The notes beneath the pieces are model-generated. The model was not told the DNA's origin. It saw nothing but the letters and a program-made list of their open reading frames with translations, and made no database searches. From Natrialbaceae archaeon (lineage in GTDB: Archaea > Halobacteriota > Halobacteria > Halobacteriales > Natrialbaceae), in contig PUPA01000111.1 in assembly GCA_003552885.1 (NCBI GenBank), positions 1 through 5,942 on the forward strand: 5,942 nt of DNA. Reading direction: 5' to 3'. Every line of letters starts with the position of its first letter. Positions within the stretch are counted from its first letter, which is position 1. Below are positions 4,596 through 5,942 of this stretch, piece after piece. The position numbers and the translations under genes were made by a program.

Positions 4596-5180
4596 GTGTC
4601 GGGGGGAGAGCTCGTCGTCGACGTCGGGAGAGACGGGGGAGCTAGCATCGAAGCCGAGGTCGACGCCTACGAGACCCGTGGCTCGTTCGGCGTCCTCCTC
4701 AGGGGCCACGGCGGCCCCGCACACGTCCACTGCCGGCTCGGTGGCGGCCTCGCCGAGGTGGCGAGCGTCGAGCGATCGAACTACTACGTCGAGCCGGACG
4801 ACGAGACCGCCGTCCCGGTCGCGATCGAGGGCGACGGCGAGGATGGCCGTCTCGGGGAGCCGGTCGAGGGGAGCCTCGAGCTGTCGACCGGTTACGGCGC
4901 AGCGAGCACCACGATCGCCGTGACGGTGACGCCGCGGCCGCCGCCGGTCGAGGTCGACGAGCGGCTCGCCGACCCGCCCGACAGGGGAGCCGACGGGGCT
5001 CCGCCCTCGGTGGCCGGCGTGGAGCTCGACGCCAGCGCGGTCGGGGTGGTCGTCCTCGGGCTGCTCGCGGTCGTCGTCGCCGCCGCGACCGCCGCCGTCG
5101 TCGGCGGGACGGTCGCGCTCGTCGGCTTCTTGTTCGTTACCGTCGGCATCGTGGTCGCCGTCGCGGTGTTGCTCGCGTAG
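4596..5180 (+). CDS. C-terminally membrane-anchored haloarchaeal protein (DUF7524-like), unknown function
   Basis: This 194-aa protein starts with GTG (MSGGELVVDVGRDGG). Residues 1-113 look like a beta-rich, immunoglobulin-like domain (alternating strands such as SIEAEVDAYE, SFGVLLRG, AHVHCRL, SNYYVEPDDETAVPVAIEG and TTIAVTVTP). A Pro/Asp-rich linker follows (114-140). Two hydrophobic helices at about 147-169 and 171-194 end at the C-terminus. There is no signal peptide, so the soluble domain may stay cytoplasmic unless inserted in another way. It may belong to a haloarchaeal family listed as DUF7524 (from memory, not checked). It lies 9 nt after trm112 with an overlapping Shine-Dalgarno-like sequence, so it is probably co-transcribed; no functional link to Trm112 is evident. 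The following gene has its own promoter. Confidence 0.8.
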   Translation: MSGGELVVDVGRDGGASIEAEVDAYETRGSFGVLLRGHGGPAHVHCRLGGGLAEVASVERSNYYVEPDDETAVPVAIEGDGEDGRLGEPVEGSLELSTGYGAASTTIAVTVTPRPPPVEVDERLADPPDRGADGAPPSVAGVELDASAVGVVVLGLLAVVVAAATAAVVGGTVALVGFLFVTVGIVVAVAVLLA

Positions 5181-5188
5181 TTTCCCAC

Positions 5189-5216
5189 GGCCGGCACACA
5201 GGTCTTTGTGCTGGCC
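5189..5216. repeat. 10-bp inverted repeat around the acyl-CoA dehydrogenase TATA box
   Basis: GGCCGGCACA (5189-5198) and TGTGCTGGCC (5207-5216) are inverted arms that differ at one position (a G-T pair). They are separated by 8 nt that contain most of the TATA-like TCTTTG. The position is suited to a repressor operator. As RNA it could instead form a hairpin ending the upstream transcript, 9 nt after its stop codon. Confidence 0.55.
5203..5208 (+). promoter_or_regulatory. TATA element of the acyl-CoA dehydrogenase gene
   Basis: TCTTTG is centred about 27 nt upstream of the ATG at 5233, in the 52-nt gap after the previous gene, again fitting a leaderless transcript. It lies within the inverted repeat at 5189-5216. 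Confidence 0.55.
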
Positions 5217-5232
5217 GCCGTACGTGGGCACC

Positions 5233-5942
5233 ATGGAACCGAACGAACGGCGCCTCGTCCGCGAGACGGTCCGGGAGTTCGTCGCGGAGGAGCTCCGGCC
5301 GGCCGCCCGGGAGGCCGAGGCGAGCGGGGAGTTTCCGGAGGCGATCTGGGACGGGCTCGCCGAACTCGATCTGACCGGGTTGGCGGTTCCCGAGGCCTAC
5401 GGCGGCGTCGGGGCCGACAGGCTGACCGAAGTCGTCGTCAACGAGGAGCTCGCCTGTGGCCACCTCTCGGTGGCGACCGCGCTGTCGGTTCACGGGCTCG
5501 CGACGTCGTGTATCGCCGAGTTCGGCGACGAGGGCCTCCGCGAGCGGTGGCTCCCGGAGATGGCCGCCGGTCGACCCGTCGGCGCGTTCGCGCTCTCGGA
5601 GCCCCACGCGGGCTCGAACCCGGCGGCGATGACCACCGAGGCCCGACGCGACGGCGAGGAGTACGTCGTCACCGGCGAGAAGGCCTGGATCACGAACGGC
5701 GCTCGCGCCGGCGTCGTCGTCCTCTTCGCGAAGACCGACCGGACGGAGCCGGGGACGGTCACCCAGTTTCTCGTCCCCGCCGACGCCGAGGGTCTCGAGG
5801 TCGGCCCGAGAGAGGAGAAACTCGGGCTGCGCGCGAGCGACACCACGAGCCTCCGGTTCGACGGCGTCCGGATCCCCGCGGAGAACCGGCTGACACCGGT
5901 CGGCGACGGGCTGAAGGCGGCGTTTTCGGTCCTCACGGGGGG
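5233..5942 (+). CDS. Acyl-CoA dehydrogenase, N-terminal part (runs off the right edge)
   Basis: Acyl-CoA dehydrogenases are FAD enzymes that introduce the alpha-beta double bond into acyl-CoA in fatty-acid or amino-acid breakdown, passing electrons to an electron-transfer flavoprotein. The 236 codons visible begin MEPNERRLVRETVREFV. They cover the N-terminal helical domain (about 1-115), including GLAVPEAYGGVGAD (49-62), and the middle beta domain. The middle domain has the family signature FALSEPHAGSNPAA (119-132) and GEKAWITNG (148-156), then EEKLGLRASDTTSLRFDGVRIP (194-215). The signature carries Asn129 where Asp is usual. The frame stays open to the window end; the C-terminal helical domain with the catalytic Glu (about 380 aa in all) is missing, so substrate class cannot be inferred. 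The ATG is supported by a TATA box 27 nt upstream. Confidence 0.93.
   Translation, partial: MEPNERRLVRETVREFVAEELRPAAREAEASGEFPEAIWDGLAELDLTGLAVPEAYGGVGADRLTEVVVNEELACGHLSVATALSVHGLATSCIAEFGDEGLRERWLPEMAAGRPVGAFALSEPHAGSNPAAMTTEARRDGEEYVVTGEKAWITNGARAGVVVLFAKTDRTEPGTVTQFLVPADAEGLEVGPREEKLGLRASDTTSLRFDGVRIPAENRLTPVGDGLKAAFSVLTG

Noticed and set aside
3966..5234. A 422-codon minus-strand open frame opposite trm112 and the 194-aa gene
   Set aside because: It is a GC-driven antisense frame with Asp/Arg/Gly/His-rich composition and no recognisable domain. The plus-strand genes have promoters and family signatures.

Overview
The window looks like a chromosomal stretch from a haloarchaeon (class Halobacteria; genus not resolved). 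The evidence is high GC with strong G/C third positions, acidic proteins, A/T-rich TATA elements about 26-29 nt upstream of start codons (leaderless transcription), protein families typical of this class, and a tRNA-Trp with a 103-nt bulge-helix-bulge intron of the type known from Haloferax volcanii.

Layout: the 5' part of guaB (IMP dehydrogenase) runs leftward out of the window (1-381). Divergent from it, a promoter at 515-523 drives a possible 59-codon leaderless small ORF (547-726). This is followed 3 nt later by a polytopic membrane protein of unknown function (730-1623). An intron-containing tRNA-Trp(CCA) follows (1671-1847), converging on tRNA-Val(CAC) on the other strand (1999-2073). 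The 151-nt gap between the two tRNAs holds a near-palindromic element with 9-bp terminal inverted repeats and two tRNA 3'-end-like fragments. Next, on the minus strand, come an 82-aa charged small protein (2126-2374) and a 160-aa haloarchaeal protein of unknown function (2465-2947). Divergent from the latter is pgi, a complete glucose-6-phosphate isomerase (3047-4342). Then come a Trm112-type methyltransferase activator (4392-4586), a 194-aa protein with a C-terminal membrane anchor (4596-5180), and the first 236 codons of an acyl-CoA dehydrogenase (5233 to the window end).

How the genes work together: this is mostly core housekeeping content (purine synthesis, sugar phosphate isomerisation, translation through tRNAs and the Trm112 partner, fatty-acid oxidation). 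Nearly every gene has its own leaderless promoter. The likely co-transcribed pairs are small ORF + membrane protein, and trm112 + the anchored protein, the latter being the only start with a visible Shine-Dalgarno-like sequence. I found no CRISPR array, insertion sequence, toxin-antitoxin pair or defence system. The most interesting items are the tRNA-Trp intron, which can be read as a complete dual box C/D guide RNA for its own tRNA, and the palindromic tRNA-mimicking element between the two tRNAs.
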